Shown here: positions 1 to 7,739 of the stretch, in pieces
Numbering within the stretch: position 1 is the stretch's first letter
Layout of the letters: the number at the start of each line of letters is the position of its first letter
From: Desulfurococcales archaeon
GTDB lineage: Archaea; Thermoproteota; Thermoprotei_A; Sulfolobales; NBVN01
Direction: 5' to 3'
DNA length: 19,396 nt
Assembly: GCA_021158735.1 (NCBI GenBank)
Contig: JAGGUC010000154.1
Location: 1-19,396 of the forward strand
Position numbers and translations under genes: made by a program
The notes under the pieces: generated by a model
Databases searched by the model: none
The model's input: the letters and a program-made list of their open reading frames with translations, nothing else
Told to the model about the DNA's origin: nothing

Positions 1-454
1 AACCCCCACCATAAATCGGTATTCTATTAGGTGACTCCGGCTTGGAGCGGATCAGTGCTTCCCAGTATGTCTTATTTTCAACATCACCGACAATCACGGC
101 TACTATACCTTCCCTACCGACTATGAACGTCGTAGGTATCTCAGGAGGCATTCCATACTCTCTGATCAGCTCGAAGAACCTCACCCTACATGATTTGTTA
201 GCAACTATGTCGCAGAATATGGTCATGCTGCCGTAGTGTTCTAGGAGAAACTCCTCGAGTAATCTGCAGGCCTTACATCCGCCTGAGCCGTAGACGAACA
301 GACAGGCCGTCATGTTGGAATCACTGACCTGCTGCCCTACTGCCTGGTCAGTACTGACGGGTGTCTGAGCATGAGCTACGGCTAAGGCCGTGACCATAAG
401 TATGGTTAGGGCAGTATAGACTGCGACCACATACCCGTTAGCACGGTTCAGCAC
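1..454 (-). CDS. Secreted thioredoxin-fold protein with CxxC motif (C-terminus cut by window edge)
   Basis: About 151 residues are visible. The GTG start at 454 follows an in-frame stop and begins with a short basic segment (LNRANG) and a hydrophobic stretch ending near AVAHAQ, which reads as a signal peptide or signal anchor. At about residues 53-63 comes FVYGSGGCKAC, a strand followed by a CxxC redox motif, then an alpha/beta stretch and IPTTFIVG with the cis-proline typical of thioredoxin folds. Two further cysteines (IFCDIV, KSCRV) lie between. It probably acts as an extracytoplasmic disulfide reductase or oxidase, possibly the domain of a larger protein, because after the fold it runs on into a Gly-rich segment (IPIYGGG) at the window edge. 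Substrate unknown. It is divergent from the MinD operon. A TATA-like AT-rich box lies 22-33 bases upstream, which would give a very short or absent leader. The fold is well supported, the role is not. Confidence 0.75.
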   Translation of the reverse strand, partial: MLNRANGYVVAVYTALTILMVTALAVAHAQTPVSTDQAVGQQVSDSNMTACLFVYGSGGCKACRLLEEFLLEHYGSMTIFCDIVANKSCRVRFFELIREYGMPPEIPTTFIVGREGIVAVIVGDVENKTYWEALIRSKPESPNRIPIYGGG

Positions 455-534
455 AGCAGCTTAGCCCCCAGTAAGTATTAATTTAGGTGAGTATAATACT
501 GTTGCCAGCTAAAGTGTATTAATGGGGTGCCTGA
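455..534. promoter_or_regulatory. Divergent promoter region between the thioredoxin-like gene and the MinD-ferredoxin operon
   Basis: This 80-base gap separates two genes transcribed outward. For the plus-strand operon, TATAATAC at 492-499 is a plausible TATA box about 36-43 bases before the GTG at 535, and GGGGTG at 524-529 is a Shine-Dalgarno sequence five bases before that start. For the minus gene the AT-rich block at 476-487 is the best TATA candidate. Assignments are by eye. Confidence 0.45.
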
Positions 535-1407
535 GTGGGGTGTGTCGCAGTAACCGGAGGTAAGGGAGGAACAGGCAAGAGCACTGTAGCAGTCAATGTT
601 GCTTTAGCTGCGGCTGAGTACAGGGATATCGTGCTGGCTGACCTAGATGTTGAGGCACCTAACGACCACATCTTACTTAACGCAGAGCTTGAAGGTAGGG
701 AGGAAATAAGAATTATGATTCCCTTCATAGACTACAGTAAGTGTGTTAAGTGCGGTGCATGCGCTAAAGTATGTGACACAGGCGCCATACTGGCGCCGAA
801 GGGAAGGTACCCCTTCACACTCCCAAGACTCTGCAGCGGGTGCAGGGCATGCTACTTCGCCTGCCCAACCAAGGCTATTGCGGAGGGCTTCAAGGTAATA
901 GGGTACTCGTACAGAACGGAAATCACGTCGGGCAGTAAGTCCCTGACACTAATAACTGGTGTACTGCGTGAAGGCGAGGAACACGTTACCCCAGCAGTAC
1001 TAGCCACTAAAGACAGAGCTTTGAGAGAGTCGAGAGATCTCCTAGTAATCGATACAGCTGCTGGCTCAGGGAACACCATCACGGCCTCCATAGACGGGTC
1101 AGACCTGATCATAGCTGTAACTGAGCCGACCCCCCTCGGCGTACACGACCTCGAGCTTGTGCTGGAGCTGGCCAGCAGGCTCGGTATTGAGGCCCTAGTC
1201 GTGATCAATAAGGTTGGCATAGGGCCTAAGAAAAAGGTAGTCGATATAGTGGTTAGGCATGGAGCAAAAATAATTGCTGAAATACCGTACTCCAAGGACA
1301 TTATCAAATCATATGTAAAAGGAGTTCCGATAATTAAGGCTGATCCCAGCAACCCCATAGCGTCCAAGTTCAGGGAACTCGGTAAGTACTTGAGCGAGGT
1401 GGTCTAA
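535..1407 (+). CDS. MinD-family P-loop ATPase with inserted two-[4Fe-4S] ferredoxin domain (first paralog)
   Basis: A 290-residue cytoplasmic ATPase of the MinD/Mrp superfamily (COG1149-like). The deviant Walker A motif GGKGGTGKST is at about residues 8-17, and an LADLDVEAPN element at 34-43 matches the switch region. A ferredoxin domain is inserted after the first strands: cysteines 70, 73, 76, 80 (CxxCxxCxxxC) and 100, 103, 106, 110, enough for two [4Fe-4S] clusters. LLVIDTAAGSGN further on is the Walker B-like strand. Family members are thought to couple nucleotide hydrolysis to Fe-S or electron handling; the exact substrate is unknown. The GTG start directly follows an in-frame TGA and has GGGGTG five bases upstream. 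It is first in a three-gene operon, one base before its paralog. Family assignment is firm, function is inferred. Confidence 0.92.
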   Translation: MGCVAVTGGKGGTGKSTVAVNVALAAAEYRDIVLADLDVEAPNDHILLNAELEGREEIRIMIPFIDYSKCVKCGACAKVCDTGAILAPKGRYPFTLPRLCSGCRACYFACPTKAIAEGFKVIGYSYRTEITSGSKSLTLITGVLREGEEHVTPAVLATKDRALRESRDLLVIDTAAGSGNTITASIDGSDLIIAVTEPTPLGVHDLELVLELASRLGIEALVVINKVGIGPKKKVVDIVVRHGAKIIAEIPYSKDIIKSYVKGVPIIKADPSNPIASKFRELGKYLSEVV

Positions 1408-1408
1408 A

Positions 1409-2401
1409 GTGATTGAGGTAGCTGTAGCTAGTGGAAAGGGAGGTGTGGGCAAAAGCACTGTAGCGGCTTCACTAGCCATACACCTCTCCAAGCAAGGCTA
1501 CAGTGTAGTTCTAGCTGATGCTGATGCTGAGGCACCTAATGCACACTTAGTATTAGGTATTAATTCATGGAATGAAGTAAGGAGCTATAGTGAGGGCTAC
1601 ATAGCCAGGATCGACTACAGTAAGTGCACTGGGTGCGGCAGGTGTGCAGAGGTATGCGCGTTTAAAGCAGTGAAGTACATAGGGGGCAGGTACGTGATCA
1701 GCGAACTTACTTGCGAGGGCTGCTTGACGTGCTCGCTAGTGTGTCCTGAGTCAGCCATATCACGTACTAGAGTAGTAGCAGGTGAGGTCAGAATAGTTAG
1801 GAGGACTAGGTGGGGGTTCCCGCTAGTTAGCTCCCTGCTGACCCTAGGCAGACCGAACTCAGGCAAATTAGTTACTGAAGTAAAGAATACTGCCAGAAAC
1901 CTAGCCACTGATGACTCAATCATAATCATTGACTCAGCTGCCGGCATAGGTTGCCAGGTAATTGCTTCACTAGCTGGGGCACACATGGCGGTACTTATTG
2001 CTGAGCCTACGCCAGCGAGCTTCAGCGACTTAAAGAGGGTTCATGCAGTAGCCAAGCACTTCGGAATACCGTCAGCACTGATCGTTAATAAGTCCGACAT
2101 AAACCCTGACTATACTGAGGTAATTATTGAGTACGCTAAAAAAGAAAAAATTGATTTCCTAGGTACAATACCGTATGATGAGGACATCTCTAAATCTCTC
2201 AGCCTCCTAAAGCCACCTACTGAAGCTTTCCCACAGTCTCCGGCCAGCAAAGCACTCATGAATATTGCGGGAGTGTTTGAGGAGAGAGTTCTCAGATACT
2301 GGAGTAGGTGGCGCTATGAGTTTAAGCCCCCTGAAGCAAGACCCTACGTACCCATAATTATTAAGCCTAGCGAATACAGTATTAGCGGTGAAGTAAAGTG
2401 A
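1409..2401 (+). CDS. MinD-family P-loop ATPase with inserted two-[4Fe-4S] ferredoxin domain (second paralog)
   Basis: A 330-residue paralog of the preceding gene with the same architecture. Walker A ASGKGGVGKST lies at about residues 7-17. ADADAEAPNAH matches the switch region. Cysteines 73, 76, 79, 83 and 102, 105, 108, 112 form two [4Fe-4S] motifs, introduced by the same IDYSKC sequence found in the partner. IIIIDSAAGIGC is the Walker B-like strand. It differs by a C-terminal extension of about 30 basic and aromatic residues (RYWSRWRYEFKPPEARP). Such pairs usually occur together, so a heterodimer is likely (inference). The GTG start lies one base after the upstream stop, and its Shine-Dalgarno sequence GAGGTGGT lies inside the end of the upstream gene, implying coupled translation. 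Its stop overlaps the next start. Confidence 0.92.
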   Translation: MIEVAVASGKGGVGKSTVAASLAIHLSKQGYSVVLADADAEAPNAHLVLGINSWNEVRSYSEGYIARIDYSKCTGCGRCAEVCAFKAVKYIGGRYVISELTCEGCLTCSLVCPESAISRTRVVAGEVRIVRRTRWGFPLVSSLLTLGRPNSGKLVTEVKNTARNLATDDSIIIIDSAAGIGCQVIASLAGAHMAVLIAEPTPASFSDLKRVHAVAKHFGIPSALIVNKSDINPDYTEVIIEYAKKEKIDFLGTIPYDEDISKSLSLLKPPTEAFPQSPASKALMNIAGVFEERVLRYWSRWRYEFKPPEARPYVPIIIKPSEYSISGEVK

Positions 2402-2739
2402 CTAAGGTCGCATTCCCTACGGGGGATATGGGAGGACTAGACGACGGCGTCTACCCGCGATTCGCCAGGGCACCGACATTAACCATCGTAGAAGTTGATG
2501 AGGACTTCAACGTAGTCAATGTTAAGGTGCTCAGAAACCCGGGCATGGACGCTGCTAGAGGTGCTGCAGTGAAGGTTGCTGAACTACTGTCAAGTGAGGG
2601 TGTTTCAGTAGTAGCTACCGCTAGCTTAGGTCCTCACGCGTCAGCTGTGCTTCAAAACTTAGGTGTACGGGTAGTACAAGTAGAAGAGAGCATAGCTGTG
2701 AGAGAGGCCCTGAAAAAGGTGAGGGAAACCCTAAAGTAG
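2398..2739 (+). CDS. Small NifX / dinitrogenase iron-molybdenum-cofactor-domain protein
   Basis: A 113-residue single-domain protein of the NifX/NafY/NifB-C-terminal family (Di-Nase_FeMo-co, Pfam PF02579). It opens with KVAFPTGDMGGLDDGVYPRFARAPTLTIVEVD, shown here in pieces of the typical fold: strand, a loop with the conserved GLDD-VxxRFARA element, then strand. The pattern VSVVATASLGPHASAVLQNLGVRVVQV is the usual second half. Family members in nitrogen fixers bind cluster precursors. Standalone archaeal copies are common in anaerobes without nitrogenase, and their substrate is unknown. The GTG start overlaps the upstream TGA by four bases (GTGA), with GGTG seven bases upstream, so it is translationally coupled to the MinD pair and is probably the cluster carrier of that system (inference). 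Confidence 0.88.
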   Translation: MTKVAFPTGDMGGLDDGVYPRFARAPTLTIVEVDEDFNVVNVKVLRNPGMDAARGAAVKVAELLSSEGVSVVATASLGPHASAVLQNLGVRVVQVEESIAVREALKKVRETLK

Positions 2740-2750
2740 TTTTTTCCGTC
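2740..2750 (+). terminator. T-rich terminator candidate after the MinD/NifX operon
   Basis: Six T residues followed by CCGTC begin directly after the TAG stop. This is the only T-run in the 11-base gap before the convergent permease gene. Archaeal RNA polymerase terminates at T-rich tracts without needing a hairpin. The same ten bases, TTTTTCCGTC, recur after the peroxiredoxin pseudogene. Confidence 0.4.
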
Positions 2751-3974
2751 TTACTCATACCTCAGCGCTACAGCTGGAGGTATCTTAGCCGCTCTCTGAG
2801 CTGGGAAGACACCCCCCAGTACGCCCACCATGATCGTGATTCCCAAGGTCCTCGAGATGAGTTCGGGTGTTATCATCGGCGGCGCCCTAATCACTATATT
2901 AGCCGTAGCTCCTTTAATTATGAAGCCCCCACTAGCCAGTATGTGGGCTCCTGCAATACCTAGGCTGATCCCGATCGCCGCACCGACCAAGGACATTAGG
3001 AGTGCCTCAGCTAGTATCATGGCCATCACCTGCCCGTCAGTAAACCCGAGTGCCTTAAGAACGCCTATCTCTCTGGTTCTCTCAATAACTGACGTAATCA
3101 TTGTAGCAGCCGTGCCTGCAACAGCGACGGCGAACGCTGATAGTGAGGTAGCGAATGTTATGAAGTTCATAGCCCCTGATACAGAGCCCACGATCTGCGC
3201 TATCCCCTTAAACGATATTATGTCTACGTTGTCCCCGTAGGTGTCTCTAAGCTTATTCACAACCGCTGACACATAGGTGGGAGACTTAAGTATTATGATT
3301 ATGCCTGACCAAGTCCTCATGTGCAGGATCTTATCGCCTGAATCCAGTGGTAGGAATATTGCTTTGTCGGGCGAGAGTATCATCGCGCCACCATATTCAG
3401 CTAGTATACCCTTCACTCTGACCGATGTTCTAGAGATCTTGACCTTCCCCTCGGATTCCACCTTAGTAAGCATTATGGGGACTGCATCACCCACATCATA
3501 GTACTTAGCTCCTGTAGACTCGGATTGAGATACGTAGTACCCGATTAGAGCGCAGGTGATCTCGCTCGGTGACGGCACATCACCCTCCTTAACCTTGAGG
3601 CCGCCGATGATCTTGAAGAGGAGGTCCATGTCGATAGCGTAGACATACACCTGCAGCTTCTTCTCAGGCGTACTAACGTATGCTTGAGTCAAGTAGAATG
3701 GACCTGCCATATCGACCTCAGACATGCGCTTAATGAAGTCTAGGTCGTCATCCTTGAGAGTGTATTTCGAAGTACTGAAAAGAACTATGGTGTTCTGACC
3801 TAAGGCGAGCAGCTGCTGCTGAACGTAGTGTGTGTGACCCTGAACCACACTAGTTATCATGACTAGTGCTAGGGGGCCTATGGCAATACCTACGATTGTT
3901 AGGACGGCCCTCAACCTCCTCTCTGTCAGTGCCTTAAATGAGTACCTGATTATGTCGGGCATCATGTACAGCAT
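2751..3974 (-). CDS. FtsX/MacB-type ABC transporter permease
   Basis: A 407-residue membrane protein. It has one transmembrane helix near residues 22-44, a large extracytoplasmic MacB-type domain (about 45-262), and three C-terminal helices near 270-294, 316-348 and 374-392. The cytoplasmic loop ERTREIGVLKALGFTDGQV (299-317) is the hallmark coupling segment of FtsX permeases, and the C-terminus PPAVALRYE is also typical. The family uses transenvelope mechanical movement rather than a classical pore, acting on lipoproteins, peptides or cell-wall enzymes; the substrate here is unknown. The ATG at 3974 has GAGGGTG about seven bases upstream. It starts two bases after the stop of the large secreted Ig-repeat protein, so the two are one operon. 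The matching ATPase is the divergent gene at 7740. Confidence 0.9.
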   Translation of the reverse strand: MLYMMPDIIRYSFKALTERRLRAVLTIVGIAIGPLALVMITSVVQGHTHYVQQQLLALGQNTIVLFSTSKYTLKDDDLDFIKRMSEVDMAGPFYLTQAYVSTPEKKLQVYVYAIDMDLLFKIIGGLKVKEGDVPSPSEITCALIGYYVSQSESTGAKYYDVGDAVPIMLTKVESEGKVKISRTSVRVKGILAEYGGAMILSPDKAIFLPLDSGDKILHMRTWSGIIIILKSPTYVSAVVNKLRDTYGDNVDIISFKGIAQIVGSVSGAMNFITFATSLSAFAVAVAGTAATMITSVIERTREIGVLKALGFTDGQVMAMILAEALLMSLVGAAIGISLGIAGAHILASGGFIIKGATANIVIRAPPMITPELISRTLGITIMVGVLGGVFPAQRAAKIPPAVALRYE

Positions 3975-3976
3975 TA

Positions 3977-6900
3977 CTAGACACCCTCATACGTCTCCGG
4001 GAGCCTGTGCTTCTTCAGGTACGACCTTATGGCTAGCCCGACCAGAGCCAAGAATACTATAACGGCAACAACAACTATGACGGACCACGTATTGCCAGCC
4101 CAAGCCAGCGGTCCAGCAGATACACTTGTAGTTTCGGTCACGTTCTCCACTATTACGGGTACTGAAGTATTGATTTTTAGTAACTCATTATATGGGTTCC
4201 TGTACATGACCACGATCGTGGCCTCACCCACAGGGCCCGTGCTTAACTTAACAGTGAATGATGTCTGAGATGATGGGTCGAGGTCGCCGACGAAGTAGGG
4301 TTCCGACTTCTGCCCACCAGCTAGTACGACCACCTGTATCCTCTGTGCCTGGGCATTCCCTAAGTTAGTCAGTGTGCCTGAGACGCGGAGTTCCCCAACC
4401 CTCCAGACAGCCTTTACATCACTTACCTCAAGCTCTATGTAAGGCTCAACTACGACACTGAATGACATGTTAACTACCCGGTTATTCCCGCTTACGTCAG
4501 TGTAAATTATGGCTGCTGTAAAGGGTACCGTTCCATATGTGAGGGTTATGCCAGCTTGAGTCGGCATTGGGTTGAAGTACACAGTGACATTGACTTCCCT
4601 TACCTTCCCAGGCTCTAGAGTGCCTAGGTAGTAACTTGTCTTCTTAACCAGTAGGGTGCCTGTTGTTGGAATTATGTTTAGGTATACATTATATATTGGT
4701 GATGTCCCTACATTGAGTACCTTAATCCTCATAACCCCCTCACGTTCCTCAAACCTGAGCGTACCGTCAGTCCACGCAAGCACTAGCTTACTCGTTCCTA
4801 ACACATGGACAGGCACCCTAAACACATAATACCTGAGGTTGTTCCAGTGGTCAATAAAGGACACATTCATTACTGCATAGTACGTGCCGGGAGCTACATT
4901 AAGTATGTTAACAGGTATTACGAACGTTAGGATGTCTCCTTTACTGAAGGACGTCACTTGCTGCCTAATGGCTTGAGCAGGTACCGTTAGCGGCAGGCGC
5001 CCTACACCCGGTATGCTGATACCCTGCAGTCCCGCACTACCAACCTGCGGTGTGATGGCTGCTGAAGTAGCCGCTACCCTCACCCTGGACTCATTATTTA
5101 GTGAGGAGACGATCCCTTCAGGCAGGGTCACATCCGCTACTACACCAGTTATTGACGGGAAGTCCGTATTCCTAACCATTACGTACAGCAAGTTACCGTA
5201 GGTCCCCGGCTCCCCAGTCTTGCTGTACCATCCGGAGACTACGTACTCAAGCCCGTACCTGACCTCATTAACTACTATCGGGATCTTGAACTCCTCCTCC
5301 CTCTCTACGCACGCACCTCCGGACAGCACCGTATACTTCAGGTACAGTACCGCGTCATACCTGCCTGAGCTCAGGTTTCCTACACTAACGGTGAACTCTA
5401 AAGTTACTGTCCTATGTGATGCTACAGGCCCTTCGACATATGCCCTAGCAACCCCTCCCTCCTTAGACCACATTCCCTTAGGTAGCTTTAATTCGGCATC
5501 GATACCCGCTATGTTGAATGGGTAGTTATTGGCTAGCGTAACAGCATAGGTCGCGTTCTCTGTGTCCGGGAATACGGGCTGGTTGTTCAGCCAGCCGTAA
5601 TCCACTAACTCAATTCCTGTCCTTTTGAGGGCCGCATACTCCTCAACCCTTAACGTCCTCAAGAACTCCTGTGTGTAGTTAATGAATGCGCCGCCGAGTT
5701 CAAACGCGTAGTTAACCATCACCCTGAACAATACATCACCGACCACTACGCTGCCTAGGTCAACGTAGAGAACCGCCCTACATGAAGCACCACTACCTAG
5801 TGTCGTAGCAGCTAAGGTACTGCCCTCAATAACTACAACAGACCTATTTACAGGGACTATGGTGACGACAACATTACTTGCTGAGTACCTGCCAGCATTA
5901 ACTAACTCAACATGCACAGGAACCGAGCGTTCGCCGGGGTAGGCCGTCTGGGGCTCTGTCGCGCCCCACCACATCCTAGTTAGTTTTAACTCGGGCCTGA
6001 ACTCATCTGGGTTACTGATGACAAGCCTTATTCTGAACTCTCTGCTACTGTACAGGTATGAAGTTCCTGATGAAACGACGTAGTCCACCGTTAATGTAGC
6101 ATTCCACACACCCGGAGGTACGTCATCAGCTATGTCTAGAGTGAATGTCAGGACGCCTACACCCCCCGCCCTTATGCCTGCAGTCAGGCAGTCTCCTGAG
6201 ATACTCTTGAGCTTGAACCCCATAGGAAGCTTGAGCTTAGGTATTATAGTTGTGATAGGATCCTCACCCAGATTAGCCAGTCTGACCTCAAGGTTTATGT
6301 TTCTGGATGAGGGAAATGCCCAAGAGTTTGCGTTCCCGTATATCCACCTCTGCGACACTAAGTAGAGTACCTCCTCCTCAGAGACTCCTGCAGTGAAGTT
6401 CAGCTCCTGAATTACTAGGAACTCCGCACCCCTGTAGTCTGCCAGTACCTTGAGCTCTATAGTAAAATTCGGTGCAACCTTGACCACGCTGGCGTTTATG
6501 TCGCTGAAGGTTATTGTGAATACGTCACCGTAATTTATAGGGCCTCTAACCGTAGATACTACTACTTGACTCCCGTTCCTCCAAGTATAGCCTTCAGGAA
6601 GCCTCAGCTTAGCTACTAGTTCATTTATGGTGACCTGGTCTAAGTTCTGCATTGTTACCTCTAGGTTAAGCGCCCTTGACTCACCGTAGGCTATGTTCCG
6701 AGACCACGAAGCACTCACTAGGCTCAGGTTTACTGGTTTAGGTTGTTCTATAGGTAGTACTAGCTCGATCTCCGTGTAGGCACTGTAGTCGACGCCGTCT
6801 TCAGTAACTGCAGTCACATTAGCTACTACACTAACTAAGTAGTTCCCGGGGGAGGTACTGAGGGGTGTGCCAATCCCTGTAAAAGTGAGGATCGCCTTAT

Positions 6901-7600
6901 CTTCCACATTAAGGTTAGGCATACTAATCCTGACTGCTGAAGGTGTTAGCGGTTGCGGGAGCACTAGCTTAGCGAGCCCGCCAGTAATTCTGACATCACC
7001 TACGTTCTCCACCATGATGTTTAGTTCAGCACCCTCAGTACCCGGGAACACCCTGTCACTAGCCCACCACACATCGACAACCCTAAGCTTAGGTTCAGGG
7101 TACTTGGATACCTTAACCTGTATCTCTTGTGTTACCGTCTTCCTTTTCGTTGTTGGAGACTGCACCTCGTAGGACACACTCAATTTTATAGTGTACATGC
7201 CGGGCTCAACACTCCTGTCGACATTGACCCTGAACTTAAACTGAAAGACCTCGCCCGGCTTGAATGACGTCTTATAAGTTTCATTCGGTGACACGGCAGC
7301 TACACATGTCCCTGAGCCATAGGTCGGTGTGAATCCCTCAGGCAGTATGAAGCAGGCCTCAACATTAGTTATGCTGTAGTACTCATTATTTACTTCATCA
7401 ACAACTATGCTGACCCCGGTGCTACCGGGGTAGATCTCCGAAGTCCCAGCTGAGGATGTCACTGTGACCTTAGACATACTTATGGTGGAGCTGGCAGAAA
7501 GCGTTTGTGTGAGTGATGATATCAACTGAATTAAAATAAGTAGGGTAAGTACTGCCGCCGCAGCACTGAATTTCTTCCTGCGTGCATGCACCATAATCAC
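3977..7600 (-). CDS. Large secreted Ig-repeat (COG1361 / NEW3-CARDB-like) protein with C-terminal membrane anchor
   Basis: A 1207-residue exported protein. A basic N-terminus (HARRKK) and a hydrophobic segment (about 13-35) form a signal peptide. Nine Ig-like beta-sandwich repeats of roughly 100-150 residues follow, starting near 44, 172, 292, 413, 537, 664, 784, 937 and 1056. Most open with a motif like VxxxWW/W then a short gap then YPG/FPG and a beta strand (VVDVWWASDRVFPGTEG, LTRMWWGATEPQTAYPGE, LVDYGWLNNQPVFPD). Many N-x-S/T sites suggest glycosylation. A single helix near 1172-1192 followed by RSYLKKHR anchors it with the C-terminus inside. It is probably the extracytoplasmic partner of the adjacent permease. 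GTG at 7600 is given as the start, but ATG at 7594 is at least as likely because it has GGGTGAT just upstream (1205 residues). No catalytic motif seen. Confidence 0.88.
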   Translation of the reverse strand: MIMVHARRKKFSAAAAVLTLLILIQLISSLTQTLSASSTISMSKVTVTSSAGTSEIYPGSTGVSIVVDEVNNEYYSITNVEACFILPEGFTPTYGSGTCVAAVSPNETYKTSFKPGEVFQFKFRVNVDRSVEPGMYTIKLSVSYEVQSPTTKRKTVTQEIQVKVSKYPEPKLRVVDVWWASDRVFPGTEGAELNIMVENVGDVRITGGLAKLVLPQPLTPSAVRISMPNLNVEDKAILTFTGIGTPLSTSPGNYLVSVVANVTAVTEDGVDYSAYTEIELVLPIEQPKPVNLSLVSASWSRNIAYGESRALNLEVTMQNLDQVTINELVAKLRLPEGYTWRNGSQVVVSTVRGPINYGDVFTITFSDINASVVKVAPNFTIELKVLADYRGAEFLVIQELNFTAGVSEEEVLYLVSQRWIYGNANSWAFPSSRNINLEVRLANLGEDPITTIIPKLKLPMGFKLKSISGDCLTAGIRAGGVGVLTFTLDIADDVPPGVWNATLTVDYVVSSGTSYLYSSREFRIRLVISNPDEFRPELKLTRMWWGATEPQTAYPGERSVPVHVELVNAGRYSASNVVVTIVPVNRSVVVIEGSTLAATTLGSGASCRAVLYVDLGSVVVGDVLFRVMVNYAFELGGAFINYTQEFLRTLRVEEYAALKRTGIELVDYGWLNNQPVFPDTENATYAVTLANNYPFNIAGIDAELKLPKGMWSKEGGVARAYVEGPVASHRTVTLEFTVSVGNLSSGRYDAVLYLKYTVLSGGACVEREEEFKIPIVVNEVRYGLEYVVSGWYSKTGEPGTYGNLLYVMVRNTDFPSITGVVADVTLPEGIVSSLNNESRVRVAATSAAITPQVGSAGLQGISIPGVGRLPLTVPAQAIRQQVTSFSKGDILTFVIPVNILNVAPGTYYAVMNVSFIDHWNNLRYYVFRVPVHVLGTSKLVLAWTDGTLRFEEREGVMRIKVLNVGTSPIYNVYLNIIPTTGTLLVKKTSYYLGTLEPGKVREVNVTVYFNPMPTQAGITLTYGTVPFTAAIIYTDVSGNNRVVNMSFSVVVEPYIELEVSDVKAVWRVGELRVSGTLTNLGNAQAQRIQVVVLAGGQKSEPYFVGDLDPSSQTSFTVKLSTGPVGEATIVVMYRNPYNELLKINTSVPVIVENVTETTSVSAGPLAWAGNTWSVIVVVAVIVFLALVGLAIRSYLKKHRLPETYEGV

Positions 7601-7640
7601 CCTTCAACTACTCTTACCTAAGAGACTAAAGTGCTTCCTC

Positions 7641-7649
7641 TATAAAAAA
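7641..7649 (-). promoter_or_regulatory. TATA box of the Ig-repeat protein / permease operon
   Basis: On the minus strand this reads TTTTTTATA, a standard crenarchaeal TATA box, 41-49 bases upstream of the start at 7600. The tandem palindrome lies directly upstream, where the BRE would be. Confidence 0.55.
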
Positions 7650-7650
7650 G

Positions 7651-7674
7651 TATCTGGAGATATATCTAAAGATA
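7651..7674. promoter_or_regulatory. Two abutting 12-bp palindromes, candidate shared operator
   Basis: Two perfect palindromes of the form TATCT-NN-AGATA sit end to end: TATCTGGAGATA at 7651-7662 and TATCTAAAGATA at 7663-7674. They differ only in the two central bases of each unit. They lie between the TATA box of the minus-strand operon (7641-7649) and that of the plus-strand ATPase (7679-7685), so one dimeric regulator bound here could control both promoters. No regulator gene is adjacent. The repeat is read directly; regulatory use is inferred. Confidence 0.6.
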
Positions 7675-7678
7675 TAGA

Positions 7679-7685
7679 TTTTAAA
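7679..7685 (+). promoter_or_regulatory. TATA box of the ABC ATPase gene
   Basis: TTTTAAA in an AT-rich context, about 55-61 bases before the GTG at 7740 and five bases after the tandem palindrome. A second AT-rich candidate, TTATAATA at 7692-7699, lies closer to the start and could be used instead. Confidence 0.45.
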
Positions 7686-7739
7686 GAGAAGTTATAATAT
7701 CACTAAAGGATATGGGTAGAAAAGGAAGGTGGTGACGCT

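Noticed and set aside
852..1367. Long antisense open frames within the MinD, permease and Ig-repeat genes
   Set aside because: They lie fully inside well-supported genes, have no recognisable motifs, and follow from the codon bias of the sense strand.
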